DNA of 48,332 nucleotides from Alterluteimonas quercicellularis (GCF_021191635.1 NZ_JAIWPR010000052.1:1-48332); one strand, 5' to 3'; shown: positions 15,888 through 25,115, counted from the first letter of the stretch. The notes: generated from the letters alone by a model not told the origin. Program-made: numbers and translations.

Positions 15888-16244
15888 TCAGGCCCGGCGG
15901 CTGCGTTCGATGGTCACGCCGACCGCGCGCGCGCCGCGCACCGCACCCGGCTTGCTGAGCTTCAATCGTAACCAATCGACCTTGAACTCATCGATCACGA
16001 GCGCCGCGCAGCGCTCGGCCAGCGTCTCCACCAGCCCGAAGTCGGACGCCTGCACGTAGGCGATCAGGCGCTTGCTCACCGCCTTGTAGTTCAGCGTGTC
16101 GGCGATGTCGTCGCTGGCCGCCGGCACGCGGTTGTCGAAGCCCATCTCCAGGTCGAACACCAGCGGCTGCCGGATCCGCCGCTCCCAGTCGTAGATGCCG
16201 ATCAGCGCCTCGATCTCGAGGCCTTCGATGAAGACGGTGTCCAT
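15888..16244 (-). CDS. folB: Dihydroneopterin aldolase
   Basis: The 118-residue protein reads MDTVFIEGLEIEALIGIYDW at its start, with the Glu of the pterin site, DDIADTLNYKAVSKRLI in the middle and the conserved Lys in LRLKLSKPGAVRGARAVGV. It converts dihydroneopterin to hydroxymethyl-dihydropterin, the substrate of FolK encoded two genes downstream. Its length is normal. The sequence just upstream of its ATG is the left arm of a GGGAAT-type inverted repeat, so the leader of its mRNA may be structured. Confidence 0.93.
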   Translation of the reverse strand: MDTVFIEGLEIEALIGIYDWERRIRQPLVFDLEMGFDNRVPAASDDIADTLNYKAVSKRLIAYVQASDFGLVETLAERCAALVIDEFKVDWLRLKLSKPGAVRGARAVGVTIERSRRA

Positions 16245-16249
16245 AGGGC

Positions 16250-16335
16250 CGGGAATGGGGAATAGGGAATGGGGAATAGTAAGAGCGTCGGGCTCCCGCC
16301 TCTACGATTCCCGATTCTCCATTCCCGATTCCCGA
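16250..16335. repeat. GGGAAT-type intergenic inverted repeat between tsaD and folB
   Basis: The left arm (16250-16279) is repeated GGGAATGGGGAATAG; the right arm (16305-16335) is GATTCCCGATTCTCCATTCC-like, its rough inverse, with about 25 bases between. Such repeats are scattered in intergenic DNA of Xanthomonas relatives. The right arm is read as the last ten or so codons of tsaD, and the left arm is the folB leader. It may act as an attenuating hairpin between the two genes. Confidence 0.75.
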
Positions 16336-17366
16336 CCCGCCGCCAACGGCGGCAGCTGCGCCATGTCCCACCTCGGCACCGCGCGCACGGCCGCGTCGTC
16401 GTGCTGGCCGGCCTGCAGGCGCAGGGCGCCGGCGAAGGCGATCATCGCGCCGTTGTCGGTGCACAGGGCCGGGCGCGGGAAGCAGGCGCGGCCGCCGCGG
16501 CGGGCGGCCATGGCGTGCAGGCGCTCGCGCAGGCGGCGGTTGGCGCCGACGCCGCCGGCCACGATCAGCGTGTCGCTGCCGGCCGCATCCAGCGCGCGCT
16601 CGCACTTGATCGCCAGCGTCTCCACCACCGCGTCCTCGAAGCCGCGGGCGATGTCGGCGCGGGTCGCCTCGCCCTGGTCGCTGTCGCGCCACGCCAGCAG
16701 CACCTGGGTCTTGAGGCCGCTGAAGCTGAAGTCGAGGCCCGGGCGGTCGGTCATCGGGCGCGCGAACCTGTACGCGCCCGGCGCGCCGCGCTCGGCCAGC
16801 GCGGCCAGCTGCGGGCCGCCGGGGTACGGCAGGCCCATCAGCTTGGCGGTCTTGTCGAAGGCCTCGCCGGCGGCGTCGTCCAGCGTCTCGCCGAGCAGGC
16901 GGTAGCGGCCGATCGCCTCCACCGCGACCAGCTGGGTGTGGCCGCCGGACACCAGCAGGGCCACGAACGGCGGCACCGGGGGATCGTCCTCGATCAGCGG
17001 CGCCAGCAGGTGGCCCTCCATGTGGTGCACCCCGATCGCGGGCACATCCAGCGCCCAGGCCAGCGCGCGCCCCACCCCCGCACCCACCAGCAGCGCCCCG
17101 ACTAGGCCCGGCCCGGCGGTGTAGGCCACGCCGTCGAGGTCGGCCGGCGCCAGCCCGGCATCGGCCAGGGTCTGCCGGACCAGCGGCACCAGCTTGCGCA
17201 CGTGGTCGCGGCTGGCCAGCTCCGGCACCACCCCGCCGTACTCGGCGTGCAGCGCGACCTGGCTGTACAGCGCCTGCGCGCGCAGCGCCGCCGCACCGCG
17301 CAGAGCGGTGTCGTAGACGGCGACGCCGGTCTCGTCGCAGGAGGTTTCGATGCCGAGGACGCGCAT
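16302..17366 (-). CDS. tsaD: tRNA N6-adenosine threonylcarbamoyltransferase
   Basis: The 354-residue protein begins [19 protein letters not shown] and has the metal-binding [55 protein letters not shown] and the C-terminal [11 protein letters not shown]. It transfers the threonylcarbamoyl group to A37 of ANN-decoding tRNAs with TsaB and TsaE. The last residues, [11 protein letters not shown], are encoded by the GGGAAT-type repeat and are not part of the conserved fold. It diverges from rpsU, the common arrangement in gammaproteobacteria, across about 200 bases. Confidence 0.95.
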   Translation of the reverse strand: MRVLGIETSCDETGVAVYDTALRGAAALRAQALYSQVALHAEYGGVVPELASRDHVRKLVPLVRQTLADAGLAPADLDGVAYTAGPGLVGALLVGAGVGRALAWALDVPAIGVHHMEGHLLAPLIEDDPPVPPFVALLVSGGHTQLVAVEAIGRYRLLGETLDDAAGEAFDKTAKLMGLPYPGGPQLAALAERGAPGAYRFARPMTDRPGLDFSFSGLKTQVLLAWRDSDQGEATRADIARGFEDAVVETLAIKCERALDAAGSDTLIVAGGVGANRRLRERLHAMAARRGGRACFPRPALCTDNGAMIAFAGALRLQAGQHDDAAVRAVPRWDMAQLPPLAAGRESGMENRES

Positions 17367-17439
17367 GGGCTGGGAAAGAGGCTGGCAGGGGCGGGGAGAC
17401 GGTCCGCCGGGCGCCCCGGAGGCGGCCGGAACGGCGCGG

Positions 17440-17469
17440 TTGCGCGGACGCGGGCGTCGCCGGTATCAT
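17440..17469 (+). promoter_or_regulatory. Candidate sigma-70 promoter for rpsU
   Basis: TTGCGC at 17440-17445 and TATCAT at 17464-17469 are separated by 18 bases, about 97 bases before the rpsU start. The match to consensus is moderate, but it is the only AT-containing hexamer in a GC-rich divergent region and points toward rpsU. Confidence 0.5.
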
Positions 17470-17565
17470 ACGCGGCTCCCCGGGCGGGCGGTGCGCTGGA
17501 CGCGCCTCGCGGATGTCCGGTCCGCACGGCCCAGGCCGGCGGATTACCCACTTCCAGAGATTCCT

Positions 17566-17781
17566 ATGCCCAGCGTCAAAGTCCGCGAAAACGAGCCGTT
17601 CGAGTTTGCCCTGCGCCGCTTCAAGCGCACCTGCGAGAAGGCCGGCGTGCTGGCCGAGACCCGCAAGCGCGAGTACTACGAGAAGCCGACCCAGGAGCGC
17701 AAGCGCAAGGCCGCCGCCGCGGTGAAGCGCCAGGCCCGCCGCGTCTCCCGCGACGTCACCAAGCGCCAGCGCCTGTACTGA
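17566..17781 (+). CDS. rpsU: 30S ribosomal protein S21
   Basis: The 71-residue basic protein begins [20 protein letters not shown] and continues [20 protein letters not shown] with a Lys/Arg-rich C-terminus ([18 protein letters not shown]), the full S21 sequence pattern. S21 is a small-subunit protein involved in initiation. The start at 17566 is fixed by conservation. A hairpin terminator follows 60 bases later, so much transcription probably stops before yqeY. Confidence 0.97.
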   Translation: MPSVKVRENEPFEFALRRFKRTCEKAGVLAETRKREYYEKPTQERKRKAAAAVKRQARRVSRDVTKRQRLY

Positions 17782-17840
17782 GGGCCGCCCGGCCCGCCGG
17801 CCGCCGCGCGCCCAGCGCGCGCGCCGGGGCTCGACCCGAA

Positions 17841-17869
17841 GCCGGCACGCGCGAGCGTGGCCGGCTTTT
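17841..17869 (+). terminator. Rho-independent terminator after rpsU
   Basis: GCCGGC (17841-17846) pairs with GCCGGC (17860-17865), and inner CGC pairs with GCG around a GCGA loop, followed at once by TTTT. This is a GC-rich stem with a short U tract, 60 bases after the rpsU stop. Confidence 0.7.
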
Positions 17870-17936
17870 CTGCGTCCCGGCGCCGCCTCCGCCCCATTTC
17901 CGCCGGGCCCGGCCCGCGCCCCCAAAGGAGCACCCA

Positions 17937-18383
17937 ATGAGCCTGAAGCTGCGACTCACCGACGACATGAAGGCCGCCATGAAGGGCGGCGACAAGGCCA
18001 CCCTGGGCGTGATCCGGCTGATCAACGCCGCGATCAAGCAGCGCGAGATCGACGAGCGCATCGAGCTGGACGATGCCGCGGTGCTGGCCGTGCTGGACAA
18101 GATGGTCAAGCAGCGCCGCGATTCGGTCGCCCAGTACGAGGCCGCCGCCCGCGAGGACCTGGCCGCGGTGGAGCGCGCCGAGATCGGGGTGATCGAGCGC
18201 TACCTGCCGGCGAAGCTGGGCGAGGCCGAGATCCTGGCCGCGATCGACGCCGCCGTGGCCGAGACCGGCGCCACCGGCCCGGCCGACATGGGCAAGCTGA
18301 TGGGCACGCTGAAGCCGCGGCTGGCCGGCCAGGCCGACATGGGCCAGGTCTCGGCACTGGTGAAGCGGCGGCTGGCCGGCTGA
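17937..18383 (+). CDS. GatB/YqeY domain protein
   Basis: The 148-residue helical protein has the YqeY pattern: LTDDMKAAMKGGDKATLGVI, RLINAAIKQREIDERIELDD, VLDKMVKQRRDSVAQYE, IERYLPAKLGEAEI and the C-terminal PADMGKLMGTLKPRLAGQAD. The domain resembles the tail of GatB and is thought to bind tRNA, but the stand-alone protein has no firm function. AAAGGAG at 17924-17930 sets the start. Its place between rpsU and dnaG is common in this group of bacteria. Confidence 0.92.
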   Translation: MSLKLRLTDDMKAAMKGGDKATLGVIRLINAAIKQREIDERIELDDAAVLAVLDKMVKQRRDSVAQYEAAAREDLAAVERAEIGVIERYLPAKLGEAEILAAIDAAVAETGATGPADMGKLMGTLKPRLAGQADMGQVSALVKRRLAG

Positions 18384-18468
18384 GCCGCGTTTCCGGCCGC
18401 CCGCGCGCGCCCGCTCACGGCCCGGCCACCGCGGTCTGGCATCCTGCCGGGCATCGCCGCCCGCCCCG

Positions 18469-19470
18469 ATGCCCGCCTTCATGTCGAAACCGCCCAGCAA
18501 GTTCAAGCGCCAGTTGGATCGCCTCCAGCAGAGCCTGCCGGTGGCGCTGGGCAAGCGCTTCGTCGAGATCGACCTGTTCACCCATGCGGCCTCGCTGTCG
18601 TTCTTCGCGCTGCTGTCGCTGGCGCCGCTGCTGATCCTGCTGCTGTGGCTGGCGGCCTCGCTCTATCCCACGGCGCAGGACGAACTGCTCGAGCAGGTCG
18701 GCAGCCTGGCCGGCAGCAGCGCCCAGGAGGTGGCCGCCACCATCCTGCGCAACGCCAGCGAGCGCCCGGACGTGGGCTCCCTGGCCGGGCTGTGGAGCAC
18801 GCTGCTGCTGTTCGTCGGCGCCACCACGATCTTCGCCCGCCTGCAGGGCACCCTGAACCTGGTCTTCCACACCAGCGGGCAGACGCTCGGCGGCATCGTC
18901 GCCTTCCTGCGCAAGCGCGTGTTCTCCTTCGGCGTGGTGCTGGCGCTGGGCTTCCTGGTGATCGTGTCCACGGTGCTGTCGGCGGTGATCGAATGGGTCT
19001 TCGCCGGCGTGCCCAGCCTGCTGCCGACGGTGGGCATCGTCGTCTCCCTGCTGGTCTACGCCCTGGCCTTCAGCCTGCTCTACCACTACGTGCCCGACCG
19101 CCGGGTGCGCTGGCAGCAGGCCTTCCTCGGCGGCCTGATCACCGCCGCGCTGTTCATGCTCGGGCGCTGGGCGATCGGCCTCTACATCGCCCAGGCCGCG
19201 CCCGGCAGCGCCTACGGATCGATGGGCACGCTGGTGATCCTGCTGGTGTGGATGTACTACGCGGCGATGGTGTTCTTCGTCGGTGCGCTGATCACCGCGG
19301 TGATCGACGAGCGCGCCCAGATCCGCTGCGGCGAGATGCCCGCCGGCCCGGTCGAGGCCCCGGAGACCGACCCGGAGGCCGGGCAGGTGTTCCCGCCGAC
19401 CCTGGCGGTCGATCCCGAGGCGCCGCGCGAGCCGCCGCCCGCTTCCCCCGGGCCCGCGGACAGACCATAG
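18469..19470 (+). CDS. YihY/BrkB-family inner-membrane protein
   Basis: The 333-residue protein has about six transmembrane segments with the BrkB/YihY pattern: DLFTHAASLSFFALLSLAPL at about 37-56, TTIFARLQGTLNLVF, and later YHYVPDRRVRWQQAFLGGLI and YGSMGTLVILLVWMYYAAMV. The last 60 residues are a Pro/Glu-rich cytosolic tail. Members were once called ribonuclease BN by mistake; their real role is unknown. ATG at 18469 is used; ATG at 18481 (MSKPP) is equally possible. The dnaG start is only 36 bases after the stop, so the two are probably co-transcribed. Confidence 0.88.
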   Translation: MPAFMSKPPSKFKRQLDRLQQSLPVALGKRFVEIDLFTHAASLSFFALLSLAPLLILLLWLAASLYPTAQDELLEQVGSLAGSSAQEVAATILRNASERPDVGSLAGLWSTLLLFVGATTIFARLQGTLNLVFHTSGQTLGGIVAFLRKRVFSFGVVLALGFLVIVSTVLSAVIEWVFAGVPSLLPTVGIVVSLLVYALAFSLLYHYVPDRRVRWQQAFLGGLITAALFMLGRWAIGLYIAQAAPGSAYGSMGTLVILLVWMYYAAMVFFVGALITAVIDERAQIRCGEMPAGPVEAPETDPEAGQVFPPTLAVDPEAPREPPPASPGPADRP

Positions 19471-19506
19471 AGCCGGCCGCGGCCGCCGGCCGCATACACT
19501 AGCGCG

Positions 19507-21249
19507 ATGGCCCGCATCCCCGACGCCTTCATCGACGACCTGCTGGCGCGCACCGACATCGTCGAGGTGGTGGGGGCCCGCGTGCCGCTCAAGCGCAAGG
19601 GCAAGGAGTACGCCGCCCCCTGCCCCTTCCACGACGAGCGCACGCCCTCGTTCTACGTCTCCCCGACCAAGCAGTTCTACCACTGCTTCGGCTGCGGCGC
19701 GCACGGCACCGCGATCAGCTTCCTGATGAACTACGACCGCCTCGAGTTCCTCGACGCGGTGGAGGAACTGGCGCGCGCGGCCAACATGGAAGTGCCGCGC
19801 GAGAACCGCCAGCGCACGCCGGACGACGACACCCGCGGCGTCTACGAGGCGCTGGAGGCGGCGGCGCGCTTCTACCGCCAGCAGCTGGCCGCCAGCGGGA
19901 AGGCGTGCGACTACCTCGACCGCCGCGGCGTGGACGCCGAGATCCGCGAGCTGTTCGCGATCGGCTACGCGCCCGAAGGCTACTCCGGGCTCAAGGACGC
20001 GCTGGGCACCGACGAGCGGCGGCTGAAGCTGCTGGAGCGCGCCGGCCTGCTGTCGAAGAACGACCGCGGCCACAGCTACGACAAGTTCCGCGACCGGGTC
20101 ATGTTCCCCATCGCCGACCGCCGCGGGCGCACCATCGCCTTCGGCGGCCGCGTGCTCGGCGCCGACGACGGCCCCAAGTACCTCAACTCCCCCGAGACCG
20201 CGCTGTTCCACAAGGGCCGCGAGCTGTACGGCCTGTGGCAGGTGCGGCAGGCGCAGCAGAAGATCGCGCGGCTGATCGTGGTGGAGGGCTACATGGACGT
20301 GATCGCGCTGTTCCAGCACGGCCTGCGCGAAGCGGTCGCCACGCTCGGCACCGCCACCACCGCCGACCACGCCGAGCTGCTGTTCCGCAACGCGCCCGAC
20401 GCGGTGTTCTGCTTCGACGGCGACGCCGCCGGGCGGCGCGCGGCGACCAAGGCGATGGAATCGGTGCTGCCGCGCATGCGCGACGGCCGCCAGGCCTTCT
20501 TCCTGTTCCTGCCCGAGGGCGAGGACCCCGATTCCCTGGTGCGCGCCGAGGGCGCGGCGGGCTTCGAGGCGCGGCTGCGCGAGGCCACCCCGCTGTCGCA
20601 GTTCTTCTTCGACCATTTCGCCGAGGGCGTGAACCTGGGCACGCTCGACGGCAAGGCGCGCCTGGCCGAGCGCACCCAGCCGCAGCTGGCGCAGATCCCC
20701 GACGGCGCCTTCGCCGACCTGATGCGGCAGCGCCTGACCGAGCTCACCGGCGTCGGCGCGCGCGCCAGCCCGCCCCAGACCCACGTACCGGCGCAGCGCG
20801 CCGGCCGCAGCGGCCGCGGCGGGCCCGCGCCCAAGCGCAGCCTGGTGCGCACCGCGATCACCCTGCTGCTGCAGAAGCCGGCGCTGGCGCTGGACGCGCC
20901 CGCCGACAGCGGCTTCGCCGTCCTGCGCCAGCCCGGCGTGCCGCTGCTGGCCGAGCTCATCGCCATCGTGCAGGCGAGGCCCGACATCAGCACCGGCGCC
21001 GTCCTCGAGCACTTCGCCGAACGCGAGGAAGCCGAAGCCCTGAACCGGCTGGCCGCGATCAGCCTGCCCGGCGACGAGAAGGCCTGGCGCGGCGAGTTCC
21101 TTGACGCGCTGGACCGGCTCGCCGAGCAGACCCGGCAGCAACGCGTCGACGAGTTGCAGGCCAAGCAGCGCGAAGGCGTGCTCGACGCCGCCGAGAAAGC
21201 CGAGATGCGCGATCTGCTGACCGCCCGGGCGCGGCCGCGCACCGCCTGA
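19507..21249 (+). CDS. dnaG: DNA primase
   Basis: The 580-residue protein has the N-terminal zinc-binding domain CPFHDERTPSFYVSPTKQFY then HCFGCG (Cys39, His42, Cys60, Cys63). The central primase core carries GYAPEGYSGLK, KFRDRVMFPIADRRGRTIAF and GPKYLNSPET, and the TOPRIM motifs are VVEGYMDVIAL near residue 258 and FDGDAAGRRAA near 303. A C-terminal helicase-binding domain runs from about 440 to the end. It synthesises RNA primers at the fork. E. coli DnaG has 581 residues. In many proteobacteria rpsU, dnaG and rpoD form one operon; here yqeY and a BrkB gene intervene and no rpoD follows. Confidence 0.97.
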   Translation: MARIPDAFIDDLLARTDIVEVVGARVPLKRKGKEYAAPCPFHDERTPSFYVSPTKQFYHCFGCGAHGTAISFLMNYDRLEFLDAVEELARAANMEVPRENRQRTPDDDTRGVYEALEAAARFYRQQLAASGKACDYLDRRGVDAEIRELFAIGYAPEGYSGLKDALGTDERRLKLLERAGLLSKNDRGHSYDKFRDRVMFPIADRRGRTIAFGGRVLGADDGPKYLNSPETALFHKGRELYGLWQVRQAQQKIARLIVVEGYMDVIALFQHGLREAVATLGTATTADHAELLFRNAPDAVFCFDGDAAGRRAATKAMESVLPRMRDGRQAFFLFLPEGEDPDSLVRAEGAAGFEARLREATPLSQFFFDHFAEGVNLGTLDGKARLAERTQPQLAQIPDGAFADLMRQRLTELTGVGARASPPQTHVPAQRAGRSGRGGPAPKRSLVRTAITLLLQKPALALDAPADSGFAVLRQPGVPLLAELIAIVQARPDISTGAVLEHFAEREEAEALNRLAAISLPGDEKAWRGEFLDALDRLAEQTRQQRVDELQAKQREGVLDAAEKAEMRDLLTARARPRTA

Positions 21250-21317
21250 GCGCTCGCGAATGCGGATCCCTCCTCCCGATCGCGGCGCGATCTCCCTCCC
21301 GACGAAGGCCTGAGCCG

Positions 21318-22160
21318 TTGAGAATCGGACGACTGCATCTCCGCCTGCTGCCGGCCCGCCGCGCGCGATCCGCGCCGCAGGCGGCGGCCGAGCTCGTCTT
21401 CCGCTGCAACGTCTGCGGCGCCGGACAGCGCCAGCGCGTGCGCGACCTCGAGCGGGAGCGGGCCTCCTGCGATCACTGCGGCTCCAACGTGCGCTTCCGC
21501 GGGCTGATGGCGGCCCTGTCCGAACGCCTGTTCGGCCACGTCGCGCCCATCGTCGAGCTTCCCGCCACGAAGGGCCTGCACGGCATCGGCATGACCGACT
21601 GGACCGGCTATGCCGACGTGCTCGCGCACAAGTTCTCCTACACCAACTCCTACCTCCACAAGGCGCCCGTCCTCGACGTCCTCGCGCCCGATGCCGCGCA
21701 CCTGGGCCGGTACGACTTCGTCGTCTCCAGCGACGTGTTCGAGCACGTCGCCGCCCCCGTCCAGCGCGCCTTCGACAACGTCCACCGGATGCTGAAGCCG
21801 GGCGGCGCCTTCGTGTTCACCGTCCCTTACCTGGCCTCGGCACGCACCGTCGAGCATTTCGGCGAGATGGCCTCCTACCGGATCGAGGAGACCGCGCAGG
21901 GCCGGCAGCTGCGGGCGACCCACCACGACGGCCGCGAAACGGTGCATCGCGATCTCGTCTTCCACGGCGGCGACGGCCAGACGCTGGAGATGCGGGTGTT
22001 CGGCCTCGAAGACCTCGTCCTGCACCTCGAGTCCGCGGGCTTTCGCGACATCCGCGTCCACGACCGGCCTTGCTACGACTACGGCATCCTCCACGACGGC
22101 CCGGATTCGCTTCCGATCTCGGCCGTGCGCGAGCCGATGCCGGCGCGACCGGCGGCGTAG
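21318..22160 (+). CDS. Zinc-ribbon class I SAM-dependent methyltransferase
   Basis: The 280-residue protein starts with a four-cysteine ribbon (CNVC at 30-33, CDHC at 51-54). A type-11-like methyltransferase domain follows, recognisable from YDFVVSSDVFEHVAAPVQRA near 133-152 and HRMLKPGGAFVFTVPY. The first in-frame ATG lies inside the fold, so the TTG at 21318 is taken as start, 9 bases after GAAGG. Related proteins occur in cell-surface polysaccharide and glycan clusters, but no such genes are near. It lies alone between dnaG and a cytochrome b561 gene; the target is unknown. Base composition is slightly less GC-extreme than in dnaG. Confidence 0.8.
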   Translation: MRIGRLHLRLLPARRARSAPQAAAELVFRCNVCGAGQRQRVRDLERERASCDHCGSNVRFRGLMAALSERLFGHVAPIVELPATKGLHGIGMTDWTGYADVLAHKFSYTNSYLHKAPVLDVLAPDAAHLGRYDFVVSSDVFEHVAAPVQRAFDNVHRMLKPGGAFVFTVPYLASARTVEHFGEMASYRIEETAQGRQLRATHHDGRETVHRDLVFHGGDGQTLEMRVFGLEDLVLHLESAGFRDIRVHDRPCYDYGILHDGPDSLPISAVREPMPARPAA

Positions 22161-22276
22161 TCGCGAAGCCGGGACGGCCGCAGCGGCGTTTGACAATCCG
22201 CGCACGAATCGCTGAACTGCCCAGGCCGGCCACGCATTCAGCCGCACCGGCACCGCCCCCACAGGATCCGCCCCGC

Positions 22277-22825
22277 ATGACCTCCCGCTGGCTCGACACC
22301 CCCGATCGCTACGGCCTGGTCACCCGCCTGCTGCACTGGGGCATGGCCGCGCTGTTCGCGTGGCAGTTCGCCGGCATGGCGGTCAGGATCCTCCTCGGCC
22401 GGCATCCGCTGACCGCCTTCATGGTCGGCAGCCACAAGCCGATCGGCACCGTCCTCATGCTGCTGATCCTGCTGCGCGGGGCCTGGGGCCTGTCGCAGTG
22501 GCGACAGCGCCCGCCGCACCCGGGCACCCTGGTCGGCCGGGCCGCCACCGCCGGCCACGCCCTGCTCTACGCGCTGATGCTCTACGTGCCCACCGTCGCG
22601 CTGCTGCGCGAGTACGGCTCGGGCGAGGGCTTCGCCCCGTTCGGCATCCGCCTGTTCCCCGCGACCGGCCAGGAGATCCCCTGGATGCTGGCTCCCGCCG
22701 ACGCCTCGCACGGCCTGCTCGCCTGGACGCTGCTGGCGCTGGTCGTCGGCCACGTGCTGATGGTGGTGATGCACCACTGGTGGTGGCGCGACGACACCCT
22801 GGCGCGCATGACCGGGCGCCTCTAG
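22277..22825 (+). CDS. Cytochrome b561 (CybB family)
   Basis: The 182-residue protein has four transmembrane helices with histidines placed as heme ligands: His20 (TRLLHWGMAAL), His53 (GSHKPIG), His145 and His159 (SHGLLAWTLLALVVGH). The 14-residue spacing of the last pair matches E. coli CybB (143/157). It would carry electrons from ubiquinol, and E. coli CybB acts as a superoxide:ubiquinone oxidoreductase. The start at 22277 puts the first helix in the usual place. It is a single gene with gaps of 116 and 66 bases to its neighbours. Confidence 0.9.
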   Translation: MTSRWLDTPDRYGLVTRLLHWGMAALFAWQFAGMAVRILLGRHPLTAFMVGSHKPIGTVLMLLILLRGAWGLSQWRQRPPHPGTLVGRAATAGHALLYALMLYVPTVALLREYGSGEGFAPFGIRLFPATGQEIPWMLAPADASHGLLAWTLLALVVGHVLMVVMHHWWWRDDTLARMTGRL

Positions 22826-22891
22826 GCGCTGCGGCGTCTCCCGGCCGCCGCGGTGGGTTAGGCTCGGGCACCGTCCCGAGGAACTGTCGCC

Positions 22892-24910
22892 ATGCGCCGC
22901 CTGCGCCTGCTCGCCCTCCTGCCTGCGCTGGCCTGCGCCGCCGCACTGGCCCAGCCCGCCCCCGCCGCGCCCGAGCGCCAGCACGTGGGCAACCGCGTCA
23001 GCGAGAACGTGCCGGAGATCCCGGCCGAACTGCGCGCGCGCCTCAACCGCTACCAGAACACCCGCGGCGCCAGCGTCGCCGGCTGGACCCGCGACGGCTG
23101 CCTGCTGATCTCGACCCGCTTCGCCGAGACCAGCCAGGCGCATCGCGTCTGCGAACCGCTGGGCATGCGCGAGCAGCTCACCTTCGAGCCCGAGCGCATC
23201 GGCGTGGGCAGCGTGGCGCCGGCGCGGTTCGGCCTGGACGGCTTCCTCTATGCCCAGGACCAGGGCGGCGACGAGTTCTGGCAGATCCACTGGTACGACC
23301 TCGCCACCCGCGAGACCCAGCGCCTCACGCCGGGCGGGCGCACCCGCAACCAGGGCGGGCTGTTCTCGCGCGACGGCCGCCGCGTGGCCTGGAGCAGCAC
23401 CGCCCGCAACGGCACCGACACCGACGTGTGGGTGATGGACTTCGCCAGCCGGCAGACGCGGGCAATGGTGACCGAGGGCGGCGACTGGAGCGCGCTGGAC
23501 TTCTCGCCCGACGGGCGCCGGCTGCTGGTGTCGCGCTTCGTCTCCGTCAACGAGTCCTATCCCGGCGAGCTGGACCTGGCCACCGGCGAGCTGAGGATGT
23601 TCCCGGTCGACGGCGGCAAGGCGGGCTTCGGCGACTTCCGCTACGCGCCCGAAGGCGACGCCGTGTTCTACGTGTCCGACGAGCCGGTCGACGGCCGGCC
23701 GCAGGAGTTCCGCACGCTGCGCATGCACCGGCCCGGCAGCGCGCCGGCGATCGTCAGCCGCGACGTGCCCTGGGACGTCGGCGCGTTCGAGATCGCCGGC
23801 GACGGCCGGCACCTGGCCTACGTCGCCAACGAGGACGGCGTTTCGCGCCTGCACCTGCTGCGCCTGCCGGACCTGGCGCCGGTCGCCGTGCCCGCGCTGC
23901 CGGTGGGCGTGCTGGGCGGGCTGCGCTTCTCGCCGGACGGCAACCGGCTGGCGCTCACCCTCAACACCAGCACCTCGCCTTCCGACGCCTACGTGATCGA
24001 CGTCGGCACCGACCGCCTGGAGCGCTGGACGCGCAGCGAGGTCGGCGGCCTGGACACGGCGAAGTTCGTCGAGCCGGCCCTGGTGCGCTTCCCGACCTTC
24101 GACACCGTCGACGGCGCGCCGCGCACGGTGCCGGCGTTCTACTACCGGCCGGCGGGCCCGGCGCCCGCGGGCGGCTGGCCGGTGGTGATCGACATCCACG
24201 GCGGCCCCGAGGGCCAGGCGCGGCCGGTCTTCAGCCCGAACGTGCAGTTCCTGGTCAACGAGCTCGGCGCGGCGGTGCTGCTGCCCAACGTGCGCGGCTC
24301 GTCGGGTTACGGGCGCAGCTACCTGCAGCTCGACAACGGGCCGCTGCGCGAGGACTCGGTCAAGGACATCGGCGCGCTGCTGGACTGGGTGGCGCAGCAG
24401 CCGGAACTCGACGCCGGCCGCGTCGGCGTGACCGGCGGCAGCTACGGCGGCTACATGGTGCTCGCCTCGCTGATGCACTACAGCGACCGGCTGCGCGCCG
24501 GCATCGACATCGTCGGCATCTCCCACTTCGGCACCTTCCTGCGCAATACCGAGAGCTACCGCCGCGACCTGCGGCGCGCCGAGTATGGCGACGAGCGCGA
24601 TCCCGAGATGGCCGCCTTCTTCGACCGCATCTCGCCGCTGACCAACGCGCAGCGCATCCGCGCGCCGCTGTTCGTGGCCCAGGGCCGCAACGACCCGCGG
24701 GTGCCCTACACCGAGGCCGAGCAGATCGTGGAGGCCGTGCGCGGCAACGGCCAGCCGGTGTGGTTCCTGATGTACGACGACGAGGGCCACGGCTTCTCGA
24801 AGAAGTCCAACAGCGACCACTTCGGCGCCGCCGCCGTGCTGTTCTGGCAGCGCTACCTGCTCGACGGCGCGGACGGAGGCGGAGCAAGTCCAGATCGCCG
24901 CCCGCAATAA
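22892..24910 (+). CDS. Secreted S9-family prolyl oligopeptidase/dipeptidyl peptidase
   Basis: The 672-residue protein has a signal peptide (MRRLRLLALLPALACAAALA, cleavage near residue 20-26) and a beta-propeller region (about 50-410) with repeated FSPDG-type blades (SRDGRRVAW, FSPDGRRLLV, FSPDGNRLAL). The alpha/beta-hydrolase domain has the catalytic triad Ser517 in GVTGGSYGGYM, Asp601 in QGRNDPRVPY and His633 in DEGHGFSKK. It should cleave short proline- or alanine-containing peptides in the periplasm or outside the cell. Many such peptidases occur in Lysobacter relatives. A REP element follows 7 bases after the stop. Confidence 0.9.
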   Translation: MRRLRLLALLPALACAAALAQPAPAAPERQHVGNRVSENVPEIPAELRARLNRYQNTRGASVAGWTRDGCLLISTRFAETSQAHRVCEPLGMREQLTFEPERIGVGSVAPARFGLDGFLYAQDQGGDEFWQIHWYDLATRETQRLTPGGRTRNQGGLFSRDGRRVAWSSTARNGTDTDVWVMDFASRQTRAMVTEGGDWSALDFSPDGRRLLVSRFVSVNESYPGELDLATGELRMFPVDGGKAGFGDFRYAPEGDAVFYVSDEPVDGRPQEFRTLRMHRPGSAPAIVSRDVPWDVGAFEIAGDGRHLAYVANEDGVSRLHLLRLPDLAPVAVPALPVGVLGGLRFSPDGNRLALTLNTSTSPSDAYVIDVGTDRLERWTRSEVGGLDTAKFVEPALVRFPTFDTVDGAPRTVPAFYYRPAGPAPAGGWPVVIDIHGGPEGQARPVFSPNVQFLVNELGAAVLLPNVRGSSGYGRSYLQLDNGPLREDSVKDIGALLDWVAQQPELDAGRVGVTGGSYGGYMVLASLMHYSDRLRAGIDIVGISHFGTFLRNTESYRRDLRRAEYGDERDPEMAAFFDRISPLTNAQRIRAPLFVAQGRNDPRVPYTEAEQIVEAVRGNGQPVWFLMYDDEGHGFSKKSNSDHFGAAAVLFWQRYLLDGADGGGASPDRRPQ

Positions 24911-24917
24911 GGCACTT

Positions 24918-25087
24918 GTAGGAGCGCGCTCGCGCGCGACATGGCGTGCGGGGAAGACCCGGTCGCGCGCGAGCGCGGGGCAAAAACCGCGCCCGCTTAG
25001 TACGGCGTTGCATCACGAGCGCGAGCGGGGCGCGGCGCGCAGTGGGGGGGGGGGGACCCCGGGGGCCGCCCCCCCCCCGCTCCTACA
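24918..25087. repeat. REP pair split by an insert with poly-G and poly-C tracts
   Basis: A full REP unit (24918-24940) is followed by the start of its inverted partner (GGTCGCGCGCGAGCGCG, ending near 24977). The rest of that partner, GCTCCTACAACG, appears only at 25079. The roughly 100 bases in between contain a run of 12 G (25044-25055), then C4, G5 and a run of 10 C (25069-25078). Nothing coding is seen. Such tracts could be a real insertion or an assembly fault in a hairpin. Confidence 0.65.
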
Positions 25088-25115
25088 ACGGCGCCGGATT
25101 CGAACGGCGTTCCAT

